Origin: Enterobacter pseudoroggenkampii
Lineage (GTDB): Bacteria; Pseudomonadota; Gammaproteobacteria; Enterobacterales; Enterobacteriaceae
Direction of reading: 5' to 3'
Assembly: GCF_026420145.1 (NCBI RefSeq)
Contig: NZ_JAPMLV010000002.1
Span: 434,001-498,000 of the forward strand
DNA length: 64,000 nt
Part shown: one piece after another, positions 21,391 to 32,465 of the stretch
How the letters are laid out: every line of letters starts with the position of its first letter
Numbering within the stretch: position 1 is the first letter of the stretch
Translations under genes and position numbers: made by a program
The notes under the pieces: model-generated
Seen by the model: the letters and a program-made list of their open reading frames with translations, nothing else
What the model was told of the DNA's origin: nothing
Databases searched by the model: none

Positions 21391-23009
21391 CCGACTCTGC
21401 CCGTCGCACGCAGCAGCAGGTCACTTTGCACCTGCTCGCTCATCACCGTTCCGCCACGGGTATCCAGCATCATGCGGCACCACGCCTGCGCCACCGGAGG
21501 CGATGCGTGCCGCAGCATTTCGCTCCCGGCACTCAGCAGGAAAAGCTGCTGGGCGATCTCCCGCCCCTGCGCCTCCTGCGGTTTACGCAGTTTTTGCTGA
21601 AGCTGTCGCCAGCTGCGGTCGAAGTGTCTGTCCTGCCCTTTTACCTGCGCAAACTCATCGGCAAGCCGATCGTGTATACCCGGCTGCTTCGCCAGCACGC
21701 GCAGCACGTCCAGGCACATGATGTTCCCGGACCCTTCCCAGATGCTGTTCACCGGCATCTCGCGATACAGGCGGGGAAGTTCGCTCTCCTCGCAGTACCC
21801 GACTCCGCCCAGCACCTCCATCGCTTCAGCGACAAACGGGATGCCCGCTTTACACACGCTAAATTTCGCGGCCGGGGTAAACAGCCGCGCCCATGCCGCC
21901 TCCTGCGGATCCGCGCGTTTATCCCACGCCCGCGCCAGGCGGAACAGCAGCGCCGTTTGCCCCTCCAGCACCAGCGCCATCCGGCTTAGCACTTCGCGCA
22001 TGAGCGGCTGATCGATAAGATTTTTGCCGAAGGTCTGGCGCTGATGCGCATGGTACAGCGCCACGGAGAGCGCACGGCGCATCAGTCCGTGGCTGCCCAG
22101 CGCGCAGTCAAAGCGCGTCAGGCCGCCCATTTTGAGGATCTGCCGTACCCCTTCGCCTTCTTCCCCCAGCAGCCAGCCGGAGGCATCAAGGAATTCCACC
22201 TCGCTGCTGGCGTTGGAGCGGTTCCCGAGCTTGTCCTTAAGGCGCTCCAGCCGGACGGCGTTGTGCTGCCCGTCAGGTAAAAAGCGCGGCACAAAAAAGC
22301 AGGATAGTCCGCCCTTCGCCTGCGCCAGCACGAGATGCGCATCGCTTTGCGGGACGGAGAAAAACCATTTATGTCCCACCAGCCTATAACTGCCGTCGCT
22401 GCATTTTTCCGCTTTAGTGGTGTTGCTGAGCACGTCTGAGCCGCCCTGCTTTTCCGTCATCCCCATACCGATCAGCAGGCCGCGCTTTTGCGCGCCGGGC
22501 GCAAGATGAGGATCGTAGCGATCGCTGAGCAGCGGCGTCAGCCAGTCGTGAAAGGGTTTGGGGAGCGCCTGCTGCAGGAGCGGTGTCGCGGCAAACGTCA
22601 TGGTGACAGGGCACAGCGTGCCCGCCTCCACCTGAGCATGAAGCACAAAGCGTGCGGCCCGCGCGACAAACGCCCCTTTACGCACCTCCTCTTCCCACGC
22701 CAGGTTATGCACGCGGTTGGCACACAGGCCCTGCATCAGCAGGTGCCATGCCGGGTGAAAGCGGACGTCATCCAGCCGCTCCCCGGTGGCGTCATAGCGA
22801 AGCAACTCCGGCGGATTCACGTTCGCCAGCCTGCCCAGCTCCAGCGACTCCGCCGTACCCAGCTGCTGACCAATGCTGGCGAGGAGTTCGATATCCCACT
22901 CGGCCCCTTCACGCGAGACCGCATCGCGCAGGGCGCAGTCGGAGAGGAAAAGGTTACTGTTGGAAAGCGGTGCAGGTTGATTGAAAACGGTATGGGTCTG
23001 CCAGTGCAT
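21387..23009 (-). CDS. aidB: AidB, DNA-binding acyl-CoA-dehydrogenase-like protein
   Basis: 540 residues, one fewer than E. coli AidB. A FAD protein of the acyl-CoA dehydrogenase family, part of the adaptive response to alkylation; it binds DNA through its C-terminal domain and is thought to shield promoters. Family segments visible: GMGMTEKQGGSDV, the KWFFSVPQSDAH region, and VNSIWEGSGNIMCLDVLR. ATG at 23009 (MHWQTHTVFNQ) follows AGGAGGGAG; 25 upstream in-frame residues are not conserved. Confidence 0.96.
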   Translation of the reverse strand: MHWQTHTVFNQPAPLSNSNLFLSDCALRDAVSREGAEWDIELLASIGQQLGTAESLELGRLANVNPPELLRYDATGERLDDVRFHPAWHLLMQGLCANRVHNLAWEEEVRKGAFVARAARFVLHAQVEAGTLCPVTMTFAATPLLQQALPKPFHDWLTPLLSDRYDPHLAPGAQKRGLLIGMGMTEKQGGSDVLSNTTKAEKCSDGSYRLVGHKWFFSVPQSDAHLVLAQAKGGLSCFFVPRFLPDGQHNAVRLERLKDKLGNRSNASSEVEFLDASGWLLGEEGEGVRQILKMGGLTRFDCALGSHGLMRRALSVALYHAHQRQTFGKNLIDQPLMREVLSRMALVLEGQTALLFRLARAWDKRADPQEAAWARLFTPAAKFSVCKAGIPFVAEAMEVLGGVGYCEESELPRLYREMPVNSIWEGSGNIMCLDVLRVLAKQPGIHDRLADEFAQVKGQDRHFDRSWRQLQQKLRKPQEAQGREIAQQLFLLSAGSEMLRHASPPVAQAWCRMMLDTRGGTVMSEQVQSDLLLRATGRVG

Positions 23010-23112
23010 GCTGTCTCCCTCCTTCAGTGGCAATGACGATAAGTATGGACAGACCGCGCACACGCTGCATGGGAGGGGAGTCACACGTTCACGATCCCGC
23101 TGATATCATTCG

Positions 23113-23181
23113 TGAAATAGCTCACAGAACATAAGAATAAACTATTTCATGACTTCGCTTTTGTTGAATAATTTATTCTTA
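23113..23181. repeat. Two adjoining, interleaved inverted repeats upstream of the MHS transporter
   Basis: TGAAATAG (23113-23120) pairs with CTATTTCA (23142-23149), and TAAGAATAAA (23132-23141) pairs with TTTATTCTTA (23172-23181). The right arm of the first begins where the left arm of the second ends, so in RNA they could form only by threading or as alternatives. They fill the 193-bp space between the aidB and transporter start codons, the second ending 21 bases before the transporter ATG. Confidence 0.6.
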
Positions 23182-23202
23182 CCCTTTTCAGTGAGGATCG
23201 TT

Positions 23203-24477
23203 ATGCAACCGGATGCGCACAAGCGAGCATTAATTGCAGGCTCCATTGGTAACTTTATCGAGTGGTATGAGTTTGCGGTCTACGGTTTTCTGGCGACCGT
23301 CATTGCGAAAAACTTCTTCCAGCTTGAAGGGGAAGCGGGGCTCACCAGCCTGATCCTCACCTACGCCTCGTTTGCCATCGCCTTCTTCTTCCGCCCGCTG
23401 GGTGCGGTGGTGTTTGGCCGCATCGGCGACCGGATTGGCCGTAAGCCGACGCTCATTATTGTGCTGGTGCTGATGACGCTCGCTACCGCCGCCATCGGCA
23501 TTGTGCCGGTCTATGCCAGCATCGGGATTGCCGCGCCGCTCATTATTACGCTGCTGCGCATCCTGCAGGGACTTTTCGCGGGCGGTGAGTACGGCGGCGC
23601 GGTCTCGCTGATGACGGAGTTTGCCCCGCGCGGCAAGCGTGGGCTCTATGGCGCGTGGCAGTCCTTTACCGTGGCGCTGGGGCTGTTAGCAGGCGCAGGC
23701 ATCGTGGCGCTGCTCTCTGCCCTCCTCACGCCGGAAGCCCTGCACGACTGGGGCTGGCGCATTCCTTTCTTCCTGGCGCTGCCCATGGGCGTCGTTGCGC
23801 TGTGGCTTCGTGTCAGTATGGAAGAGACACCCAGCTTTGTGCAGCAGCAGGATAAACCGGTTATCGCTCAGGCGGATACTGCCGCCACGCTCCGGGCCAT
23901 CGTGATGGGGATTGGGCGCGTAATGGTCTGGTCTGCAGCGGGGTACACTTACCTGGTGATTATGCCGACCTATCTGCAGTCGGCGCTGCATACCGGGTTT
24001 AACCAGGCGCTGCTTATAGCGGTGATTTCGAATATTGGTTTTGCACTCACCATCATTCCGTCGGGGATCCTGAGCGATAGGATCGGGCGTCGCAGGGTGA
24101 TGATTATCGCCACCGCGCTGCTGCTGATCCTCGCCCTGCCGCTGCTGAAAATTCTTCAGGCAGAGTCGAGTACGCTGGCGGTGAAGGCTGTTGTGGTGTT
24201 GATTGCGGGCGGTCTGGTCGGGATGCTGGCAGGGCCAGGCCCGGCGATGCTATCTGAGATGTTCCCGACGCGCGTGCGCTATACGGGGCTGGGGCTGGCC
24301 TACTCGTTGTCGAACGCGATTTTCTCAGGCTGTGCGGGGTTAATTATTACCGGGCTGATTAAGCAGACGGGTAACCTGGATATTCCGGCGTACTACGTGA
24401 TGGCGACGGCGGTGGTGAGTATTTTCGCGCTGATGACGCTGCGGAAGGATGACCATTTGCGGTCGTTAGAGGAGTGA
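23203..24477 (+). CDS. MHS-family (metabolite:H+ symporter) MFS transporter
   Basis: 424 residues, 12 membrane segments. The N-terminal run NFIEWYEFAVYG and the loop FGRIGDRIGRKP are typical of the MHS group (relatives of ProP, KgtP, ShiA); a second loop motif is SDRIGRRRV. The substrate is probably an organic acid or osmolyte, but I cannot name it. ATG at 23203 (MQPDAHKRAL) follows GTGAGGA; an 18-residue upstream extension is unlikely. It is divergent from aidB and stands where E. coli carries the yjfC-yjfI group. Confidence 0.87.
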   Translation: MQPDAHKRALIAGSIGNFIEWYEFAVYGFLATVIAKNFFQLEGEAGLTSLILTYASFAIAFFFRPLGAVVFGRIGDRIGRKPTLIIVLVLMTLATAAIGIVPVYASIGIAAPLIITLLRILQGLFAGGEYGGAVSLMTEFAPRGKRGLYGAWQSFTVALGLLAGAGIVALLSALLTPEALHDWGWRIPFFLALPMGVVALWLRVSMEETPSFVQQQDKPVIAQADTAATLRAIVMGIGRVMVWSAAGYTYLVIMPTYLQSALHTGFNQALLIAVISNIGFALTIIPSGILSDRIGRRRVMIIATALLLILALPLLKILQAESSTLAVKAVVVLIAGGLVGMLAGPGPAMLSEMFPTRVRYTGLGLAYSLSNAIFSGCAGLIITGLIKQTGNLDIPAYYVMATAVVSIFALMTLRKDDHLRSLEE

Positions 24478-24495
24478 GTTTGTCACCGTCTGGTG

Positions 24496-24528
24496 CCCTC
24501 ACCCCGGCCCTCTCCCACGGGGAGAGGG
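24496..24528. repeat. GGGAGAGGG-type intergenic palindrome, copy 2
   Basis: CCCTCACCCCGG then CCCTCTCCC-ACG-GGGAGAGGG (24508-24528), nearly identical to the element at 5419-5451 and in the same orientation. It lies between the convergent MHS transporter and rlmB. Confidence 0.85.
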
Positions 24529-24539
24529 AGAAAACACAA

Positions 24540-24562
24540 AAGGCCGTCCTGTGGACGGCCTT
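24540..24562 (-). terminator. Terminator of the nsrR-rnr-rlmB operon
   Basis: AAGGCCGTCC (24540-24549), three-base loop, GGACGGCCTT (24553-24562), five bases past the rlmB stop; on the minus strand it is followed by TTGTGTTTT. Confidence 0.88.
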
Positions 24563-24567
24563 GCTGT

Positions 24568-25302
24568 TTATTCTCCCCGCTGACGCACCGCTTCAAACAG
24601 GCAGATGCCCGTCGCAACAGAAACGTTCAGGGACGACACGCTGCCCGCCATTGGGATGCTGATCAGCTCGTCACAGTGCTCGCGGGTCAGACGACGCATG
24701 CCTTCACCTTCCGCCCCCATCACCAGCGCCAGACGGCCGGTCATTTTGCTCTGGTACAGAGTATGATCCGCTTCACCGGCGGTACCGACGATCCAGATGT
24801 TCTCTTCCTGCAGCAGACGCATGGTGCGCGCCAGGTTGGTCACGCGGATCAGCGGAACGTTTTCCGCCGCGCCGCAGGCCACTTTCTTCGCCGTTGCGTT
24901 CAGCTGCGCGGAGCGATCTTTCGGCACGATCACCGCATGCACGCCCGCCGCATCGGCGCTACGCAGGCACGCGCCGAGGTTGTGCGGATCGGTAACGCCA
25001 TCGAGGATCAGGAAGAACGGATTATCCAGCCCAGCGATCAGATCCGGCAGATCGTTTTCCTGATACTGACGGCCCGGCTTCACGCGGGCAATAATGCCCT
25101 GGTGAACCGCACCTTCACTTTTCTCATCCAGGAACTGGCGGTTCGCCAGTTGGGTCACCACGCCCTGCGCTTCCAGGGCGTGGATCAGCGGCATCAGACG
25201 CTTATCTTCACGCCCTTTCAGAATAAACACTTCCTGAAAACGCTCCGGTGCGCGCTCGAGAAGGGCCTGCACCGCGTGGATGCCGTAAATCATTTCACTC
25301 AT
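24568..25302 (-). CDS. rlmB: 23S rRNA (guanosine-2251-2'-O)-methyltransferase RlmB
   Basis: 244 residues (243 in E. coli). It methylates the ribose of G2251 in the P-loop of 23S rRNA. An N-terminal L30e-like RNA-binding domain (about 1-75) precedes the SPOUT knot domain with motifs [22 protein letters not shown] and [17 protein letters not shown]. Third gene of nsrR-rnr-rlmB. Confidence 0.98.
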   Translation of the reverse strand: MSEMIYGIHAVQALLERAPERFQEVFILKGREDKRLMPLIHALEAQGVVTQLANRQFLDEKSEGAVHQGIIARVKPGRQYQENDLPDLIAGLDNPFFLILDGVTDPHNLGACLRSADAAGVHAVIVPKDRSAQLNATAKKVACGAAENVPLIRVTNLARTMRLLQEENIWIVGTAGEADHTLYQSKMTGRLALVMGAEGEGMRRLTREHCDELISIPMAGSVSSLNVSVATGICLFEAVRQRGE

Positions 25303-25327
25303 TGATGGTTCTCGTAATAAGTATTTC

Positions 25328-25364
25328 CCCTCTCCCGGTTAGGGAGAGGGTCAGGGTGCGGGGA
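25328..25364. repeat. GGGAGAGGG-type intergenic palindrome, copy 3 (inverted)
   Basis: CCCTCTCCC-GGTTA-GGGAGAGGG (25328-25350) followed by TCAGGGTGCGGGG, the reverse complement of the CCCTCACCCC arm seen in the other copies. It lies between rnr and rlmB within the operon, four bases from the rnr stop. Confidence 0.83.
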
Positions 25365-25368
25365 GACT

Positions 25369-27813
25369 TTACTCCGCCTGCTTTTTCTTGGCCGCGCGCT
25401 TCGCTTTGGTGGCGGCCGCTATTTTCTGTGTCTTCGCGGACGGTTTCTTCGCTGAACGGGCTTCTTTCTTCGCCGCCTTCGGCTTCTGTTTCTTCTCGCC
25501 GCGGAACGCGCTGTCCGGCTCGAAGTTTACCTTCTTGCCCGCCTGACGACGTTTACCGCCGCCCGGTTTACCGTTACCGGTTTTTTTCGCCCTTTCACGT
25601 TCGGTTTTCCCGACGTTACGCGGCGCACGCTCGCTGGAGATCAGGCTGAAGTCGATTTTACGATCGTCCATATTCACGGCTTCGACCTTCACTTCCACAC
25701 GGTCGCCCAGACGATAGGTCTGGCCGCCAGATTCGCCAATCAGGCGCTGACCCACCTGGTCGAAGCGATAGTAGTCGTTATCCAGGCTGGAGACGTGCAC
25801 CAGACCGTCGATGAACAGCTCGTCCAGACGAACGAAGAAACCAAAGCCGGTCACGCTGGCAATCACGCCTTTAAAGACGTTACCCACCTGATCGAGCATA
25901 AAGTCACACTTCAGCCAGTCCGCCACGTCACGTGTTGCTTCATCAGCACGACGTTCGGTCATGGAGCAGTGCTGACCCAGCTGCAGCATCTCTTCCATCG
26001 AATAGTGGTAGCCACCGGTTTCGGTGGTGTTCCCTTTATGGCCCTGCTCCTGCGCCAGCAGATACTTGATCGCACGGTGCAGAGAGAGGTCAGGATAGCG
26101 ACGGATCGGCGAGGTAAAGTGGGCGTAAGACTGCAGCGCCAGGCCGAAGTGACCGCGGTTTTCCGGATCGTAAATCGCCTGCTTCATTGAGCGCAGCAGC
26201 ATCGTCTGCAGCATTTCTGCGTCAGGACGGTCGCCAATGGACTCCAGCAGCTCGGCGTAATCGCGCGGCTCTGGCTTGTTACCGCCAGGCAGTTCCAGAC
26301 CCAGTTCGGCCAGCACGGAGCGGAACGCGGTGATGGCTTCCGTCGACGGTTTATCGTGAATACGGAACAGCGCAGGCTCTTTGGCTTTCTCGACGAATCG
26401 TGCCGCCGAGATGTTCGCCAGAATCATACACTCTTCGATCAGCTTGTGCGCATCGTTACGCTGGGTCTGCTCGATACGCTCAATGCGGCGTTCCGCGTTG
26501 AAAATGAATTTCGCTTCTTCACTCTCAAAGGAGATCCCGCCGCGCTCTTCGCGCGCCTGATCCAGCGTTTTGTAGAGGTTATGCAGCTCTTCGATGTGTT
26601 TAACCAGCGGCGCGTACTGTTCGCGCAGATCCTGGTCGCCCTGCAGCATATGCCAGACCTTGGTATAGGTCAGACGCGCGTGCGAGCTCATCACCGCTTC
26701 GTAGAACTTGTAGCCGGTTAAGCGCCCTTTGGTGGAGATGGTCATCTCGCAAACCATACAGAGGCGGTCAACCTGCGGGTTCAGGGAGCACAGGCCGTTA
26801 GACAGCACTTCCGGCAGCATCGGCACGACCTGGGACGGGAAGTAGACCGAGGTACCGCGGCTGCGCGCTTCGTTATCCAGCGGAGTGTGCGGACGAACAT
26901 AGTAGCTTACGTCTGCAATAGCGACCCACAGGCGCCAGCCGCCGCCGCGTTTTTTCTCGCAGTAGACGGCGTCATCGAAGTCGCGGGCGTCTTCACCGTC
27001 GATAGTGACCAGCGGCAGGGCGCGCAGATCCACGCGGCCCACCTTGGACTCTTCCGGGACTTCTTCGCGCAGGCTTTCGATCTGCTCTTCAACCGCTTTC
27101 GGCCAGATGTACGGAATTTCATGGGTACGCAGCGCCATATCAACGGCCATTGTGGTGCCCATGTTGTCGCCAAGCACTTCGACGATTTTACCTACCGCTT
27201 TAGTGCGACGGGTTGGGCGCTGGGTGAGTTCCACCACCACAACAAAGCCCATGCGGGCGCCCATCACCTCTTCAGGTGGGATCAGAATGTCGAAGCTCAG
27301 ACGGCTGTCGTCCGGCACCACGAAGCCCACGCCCGCGTCGGTAAAGTAGCGGCCAACGATCTGGCTGGTTTTTGGCACCAGAACGCGTACCACGCGCGCT
27401 TCGCGGCGACCTTTACGGTCAGCGCCCAGCGGCTGCGCCAGGATCTGGTCGCCGTGAATGCACATTTTCATCTGTTCAGATGAGAGATACAGATCGTCTT
27501 TACGGCCTTCCACGCGCAGGAAGCCGAAGCCATCGCGGTGACCAATGACGGTCCCTTTCAGCAGGTCGAGGCGTTCTGGCAGCGCGTAGCACTGGCGGCG
27601 GGTAAAGACCAGCTGCCCGTCACGCTCCATTGCGCGCAGGCGGCGGCGAAGGGCTTCAATTTGCTCTTCACCTTCAATGTTCAGTTCAACGGCAAGTTCT
27701 TCACGATTGGCGGGTTTTTCGCGTTTTGTTAAGTGTTCAATGATGAACTCGCGGCTGGGAATAGGATTCGCGTATTTTTCGGCTTCGCGTTCCTGGAAAG
27801 GATCATGTGACAT
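25369..27813 (-). CDS. rnr: Exoribonuclease R
   Basis: 814 residues (813 in E. coli). A processive 3'-5' RNase that degrades structured RNA, takes part in rRNA quality control and trans-translation, and rises in cold and stationary phase. An N-terminal helix-turn-helix and two cold-shock domains (to about 220) precede the RNB catalytic domain with [11 protein letters not shown] (metal-binding aspartates), then an S1 domain ([19 protein letters not shown]) and a lysine-rich tail (about 725-814). ATG at 27813 (MSHDPFQ) follows GGAGG; a further in-frame start at 27855 would overlap nsrR and is not conserved. Confidence 0.98.
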   Translation of the reverse strand: MSHDPFQEREAEKYANPIPSREFIIEHLTKREKPANREELAVELNIEGEEQIEALRRRLRAMERDGQLVFTRRQCYALPERLDLLKGTVIGHRDGFGFLRVEGRKDDLYLSSEQMKMCIHGDQILAQPLGADRKGRREARVVRVLVPKTSQIVGRYFTDAGVGFVVPDDSRLSFDILIPPEEVMGARMGFVVVVELTQRPTRRTKAVGKIVEVLGDNMGTTMAVDMALRTHEIPYIWPKAVEEQIESLREEVPEESKVGRVDLRALPLVTIDGEDARDFDDAVYCEKKRGGGWRLWVAIADVSYYVRPHTPLDNEARSRGTSVYFPSQVVPMLPEVLSNGLCSLNPQVDRLCMVCEMTISTKGRLTGYKFYEAVMSSHARLTYTKVWHMLQGDQDLREQYAPLVKHIEELHNLYKTLDQAREERGGISFESEEAKFIFNAERRIERIEQTQRNDAHKLIEECMILANISAARFVEKAKEPALFRIHDKPSTEAITAFRSVLAELGLELPGGNKPEPRDYAELLESIGDRPDAEMLQTMLLRSMKQAIYDPENRGHFGLALQSYAHFTSPIRRYPDLSLHRAIKYLLAQEQGHKGNTTETGGYHYSMEEMLQLGQHCSMTERRADEATRDVADWLKCDFMLDQVGNVFKGVIASVTGFGFFVRLDELFIDGLVHVSSLDNDYYRFDQVGQRLIGESGGQTYRLGDRVEVKVEAVNMDDRKIDFSLISSERAPRNVGKTERERAKKTGNGKPGGGKRRQAGKKVNFEPDSAFRGEKKQKPKAAKKEARSAKKPSAKTQKIAAATKAKRAAKKKQAE

Positions 27814-27851
27814 GTCGGTTCCTCCGTTGTCAGCTCCGGTGGAAATTTTCT

Positions 27852-28277
27852 TCATTCCACCAGCAATAATTTATAAAGCGGTTGATTCTCTTCAACCAAA
27901 TCGGCCAGCGTGTAGTTATCCAGTTCCATGAGAAAACTTTGCACGGCCTTTGAAAGCGCCTTTTTCAGGCGGCAAGCGGGCGTGATGTGGCAGAACTCGC
28001 TGCTGCAGTTCACCAGAGACAGCGGCTCCAGTTCACGTACCACATCGCCCACACGAATACTCTGTGCCGGTTTACCGAGACGGATCCCACCATTCTTCCC
28101 GCGGACGGCAGCAACGTACCCGGCACGACTAAGTTGATTGATTATTTTGACCATATGATTACGGGATACGCCGTAGACCTCTGTAACTTCAGAGATACTG
28201 GTCATCTTCCCCTCGGGTAACGACGCCATGTAAATCAGCGCACGTAAGCCGTAATCGGTGAAACTTGTTAACTGCAC
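27852..28277 (-). CDS. nsrR: Nitric-oxide-sensing Rrf2 repressor NsrR
   Basis: 141 residues, the E. coli length. A winged helix-turn-helix of the Rrf2 family ([20 protein letters not shown]) and the three cluster-binding cysteines in [13 protein letters not shown] (Cys91, Cys96, Cys102). NO damages the Fe-S cluster and lifts repression. The classic target ytfE, with a near-perfect operator, lies 23 kb away in this window. First gene of the operon with rnr and rlmB. Confidence 0.98.
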   Translation of the reverse strand: MQLTSFTDYGLRALIYMASLPEGKMTSISEVTEVYGVSRNHMVKIINQLSRAGYVAAVRGKNGGIRLGKPAQSIRVGDVVRELEPLSLVNCSSEFCHITPACRLKKALSKAVQSFLMELDNYTLADLVEENQPLYKLLLVE

Positions 28278-28409
28278 ATCAACCTCAGGAAAAAAGGGAA
28301 AACGCGGTCAAACCGCAGAGATATTCATTAATGATGATAAACCAGCCAGATAGTTAGCGGCTAATTTATTTGACAGACGGGGCGAAAAAGCGGAGATCCA
28401 GGAGCGTTC

Positions 28410-28457
28410 GCCGGATGGCGCTACGCTTATCTGGCCTACGGGTCCCCCCGCAGGCCA
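28410..28457. repeat. REP/BIME-like element downstream of purA
   Basis: GCCGGATGGCG...CTTATCTGGCCTAC is close to the enterobacterial REP consensus; it continues into GGCCTACGGG...CCGCAGGCC. It lies 14 bases past the purA stop, a usual place for REP elements that protect mRNA 3' ends or act in termination. Confidence 0.82.
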
Positions 28458-28470
28458 GCATTCACGAAGA

Positions 28471-29862
<1,392 letters not shown>

Positions 29863-29873
29863 CTACTTTTTGA

Positions 29874-30071
29874 TCAGCCAATCGTTTTCCTCAACATGTA
29901 GTAGATCACGATGCCCGCAACCACAAGACCACCGCCAAAACGACGCAAAATATTATCCGGCAGTTGGCTCATCGTGGCGATCATTCGACGCCAGGCGCGT
30001 GGATAGAGCATCGGTCCAAGGCCTTCCAGCACCAGGACCAAAGCCAGTGCGAGCCAGATCGTTGAATTCAT
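29874..30071 (-). CDS. yjeT: Small inner membrane protein YjeT (DUF2065)
   Basis: 65 residues, two membrane segments (about 4-22 and 46-61), with the family pattern LEGLGPMLYPRAWRRM. In many proteobacteria it follows hflC. Function unknown; membership of the HflKC neighbourhood is only suggestive. Confidence 0.93.
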   Translation of the reverse strand: MNSTIWLALALVLVLEGLGPMLYPRAWRRMIATMSQLPDNILRRFGGGLVVAGIVIYYMLRKTIG

Positions 30072-30090
30072 TTTTATTCCTTATAAAAGA

Positions 30091-30120
30091 AAACCACCGC
30101 TCCGTTAAGAGCGGTGGTTT
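30091..30120 (-). terminator. Stem-loop after hflC
   Basis: AAACCACCGCTC (30091-30102), loop CGTTAA, GAGCGGTGGTTT (30109-30120): a perfect 12-bp stem, followed on the minus strand by TCTTTTAT. It probably ends most hfl transcripts before yjeT. Confidence 0.82.
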
Positions 30121-30142
30121 GAATACTCAAACGAGCCTGAGT

Positions 30143-31147
30143 TTATCGCGTTGCGTTAGTCGGCGTCTTCATATAACGGAAGAAATCGCTGTCCGGGCTG
30201 AGCACCATCACATCCTGATTGCTCTGGAAGCTATTCTCGTAAGCACGCAGGCTACGGATAAAGGCGTAGAAGTCAGGATCCTGGCTGAAGGCATCAGCGA
30301 ACAGCTTTGCCGCTTCGGCATCACCTTCACCGCGCAGGATACGGCCCTGGCGCTCAGATTCCGCCAGCGTCTTGGTGACTTCGTAATCCGCTGCTGCACG
30401 CAGCTTCTCAGCCTCTTCCTGGCCCTGTGAACGGTGACGACGGGCTACCGCTTCACGCTCGGCGCGCATACGGTTGTAAATCGCCTCAGACACTTCTGCT
30501 GGCAAGTTGATCTGCTTGATACGCACGTCAACCACTTCGATACCCAGCGCAGCCATACTGTTCGGGTTGATCACCGGCACTTTACCGTTGGTCTCCGCCT
30601 GAACGCGTTCAGCCGCTTTGGCAATCGCATCATCTGCTGCCGGGGTTGAAACTTCGTCTTCCGTGCCCGCGGTACCGGAGTTCAGGGCATCGCGAACTTC
30701 CAGGGTCAGACGACCACGGGAGTCGGTCACGATGTCTTTCACATCCAAACGACCAATCTCGGAACGCAGACGGTCAGAGAACTTACGCTTCAGCAGCACT
30801 TCTGCCTGAGAAACGTCACCGCCGCCCGTTGCCAGGAAGTAACGGCTGAAATCGCTGATACGCCATTTGATATAGGAATCAACGATCAGGTCTTTCTTCT
30901 CTTTGGTCACGAAACGGTCAGCCTGGTTATCCATGGTCTGGATACGCGCATCAAGCGTTTTCACTGACTGAATGAACGGCACCTTGAAGTGCAGGCCCGG
31001 CTCGTAAATTACCGGGCGTTTGTCGCCATCACGCACGACGCTGCTGAACTGGAACTTGATCCCACGCTCGCCTTCTTTCACCACAAAGATCGAGGTATAA
31101 AGCACGACCAGTACGATGACGATGATCGCAATAACTGACTTACGCAT
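30143..31147 (-). CDS. hflC: HflC, SPFH-domain partner of FtsH
   Basis: 334 residues, the E. coli length. One N-terminal membrane anchor (about 4-22), then an SPFH/prohibitin domain and a coiled-coil C-terminus (RHRSQGQEEAEKLRAAADYE). With HflK it forms a large periplasmic cage around the FtsH protease and tunes membrane-protein and lambda cII degradation. Two bases separate it from hflK. Confidence 0.98.
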   Translation of the reverse strand: MRKSVIAIIVIVLVVLYTSIFVVKEGERGIKFQFSSVVRDGDKRPVIYEPGLHFKVPFIQSVKTLDARIQTMDNQADRFVTKEKKDLIVDSYIKWRISDFSRYFLATGGGDVSQAEVLLKRKFSDRLRSEIGRLDVKDIVTDSRGRLTLEVRDALNSGTAGTEDEVSTPAADDAIAKAAERVQAETNGKVPVINPNSMAALGIEVVDVRIKQINLPAEVSEAIYNRMRAEREAVARRHRSQGQEEAEKLRAAADYEVTKTLAESERQGRILRGEGDAEAAKLFADAFSQDPDFYAFIRSLRAYENSFQSNQDVMVLSPDSDFFRYMKTPTNATR

Positions 31148-31149
31148 CC

Positions 31150-32409
31150 TTATTCCCCCTGACGCTGGTAGTCGTTACGCTGCGCGTTAGCACGGCGTTG
31201 GTCCATAATGTCACCATCGTTCGAAGAAGGCGTTGTGTTCGTGCTGGCGCTGCCTGTTGAGGCTGGCGGCAGACGCAGCAGGTTGTTCGCGCCGCTGGTG
31301 TCGCCTTTCGCTGCTGGCGCAGAACTGCCTTTCAGCATCTGATCCAGCGGCAGAACCATCAGGTTTCCGCCTTTATTGTCGTTAACCAACACTTTGCGGG
31401 TGTGGCTCAGCACTTTTTCCATGGTCTCGATATAGAGACGCTCACGGGTAATTTCCGGTGCCGCTTTATATTCCGGCAGGATCTTCGCAAAGCGAGCCAC
31501 TTCACCCTGAGCTTCCAGGATGGTCTGCGTCTTATACGCGCGCGCTTCTTCCAGAATACGCTGCGCCTGACCGTTAGCGCGTGGCTGAACTTCGTTGGTG
31601 TACGCTTCTGCTTCACGGATGTACTGCTGTTCGTTTTCACGGGCAGCAATCGCATCGTCAAATGCGGCTTTCACCTCTTCCGGCGGACGCGCAGCCTGGA
31701 AGTTGACGTCCAGCAGGGTGATACCCATGTTGTACGGACGAATGGTCTCTTCCAGCTCGCGCTGGGTATCGCTACGAATAACGGTACGACCTTCGGTCAG
31801 GATACGGTCCATGGTGTATTTACCGATCACACCGCGCAGGGCGCTGTCGGTCGCCTGACGCAGGCTGTCATCGGCGCTGGTCACGCTAAACAGATAACGC
31901 TCAGGATCGGTCACGCGGTACTGCACGTTCATCTCAACGCGCACCACGTTTTCGTCAGAGGTCAGCATCACGCCAGAGGCGGCCAGTTCACGGACGGATT
32001 CCACGTTTACCGCGGTCACGTCGTCAATGAAGGTCGGCTTCCAGTTCAGACCCGGCTCAACCAGATGGCTGAACTTGCCGAAACGGGTGACCACGCCGCG
32101 CTCTGCTTCTTTAATGGTGTAGAATCCGCTGGCTGCCCAGATGATGACCACCGCAGCGGCCACGATGCCCACTACGCGGCCCCCCATTGGCGGGCGCGAA
32201 CTCTGAGTGGAATTGCCACCCGAGCCAGAACCTTTTCCTCCGCCAAGGCCACCAAGCTTCTTGCTCAGCTTGCGGAAGATATCATCCAGATCCGGCGGCC
32301 CCTGCTCGCGACCACCTTTGTTGCCATTTCCCTCAGAGTTGCCGCCAGGTTTGCTGCTTCCCCACGGGTCGCGGTCTTGTCCGTTATTACCGGGCTGATT
32401 CCACGCCAT
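31150..32409 (-). CDS. hflK: HflK, SPFH-domain partner of FtsH
   Basis: 419 residues, the E. coli length. A cytosolic glycine-rich N-terminus (GGLGGGKGSGSGG), one membrane segment (about 79-98), the SPFH domain (ERGVVTRFGKFSHLVEPGLN) and a C-terminal region rich in Ser, Asn and Gln. Forms the HflKC complex. Confidence 0.98.
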   Translation of the reverse strand: MAWNQPGNNGQDRDPWGSSKPGGNSEGNGNKGGREQGPPDLDDIFRKLSKKLGGLGGGKGSGSGGNSTQSSRPPMGGRVVGIVAAAVVIIWAASGFYTIKEAERGVVTRFGKFSHLVEPGLNWKPTFIDDVTAVNVESVRELAASGVMLTSDENVVRVEMNVQYRVTDPERYLFSVTSADDSLRQATDSALRGVIGKYTMDRILTEGRTVIRSDTQRELEETIRPYNMGITLLDVNFQAARPPEEVKAAFDDAIAARENEQQYIREAEAYTNEVQPRANGQAQRILEEARAYKTQTILEAQGEVARFAKILPEYKAAPEITRERLYIETMEKVLSHTRKVLVNDNKGGNLMVLPLDQMLKGSSAPAAKGDTSGANNLLRLPPASTGSASTNTTPSSNDGDIMDQRRANAQRNDYQRQGE

Positions 32410-32465
32410 GTATATGCTCCATATTTGTTATGCAAGGGCGAATTATTCAGGCATCCCCTTTCTGA

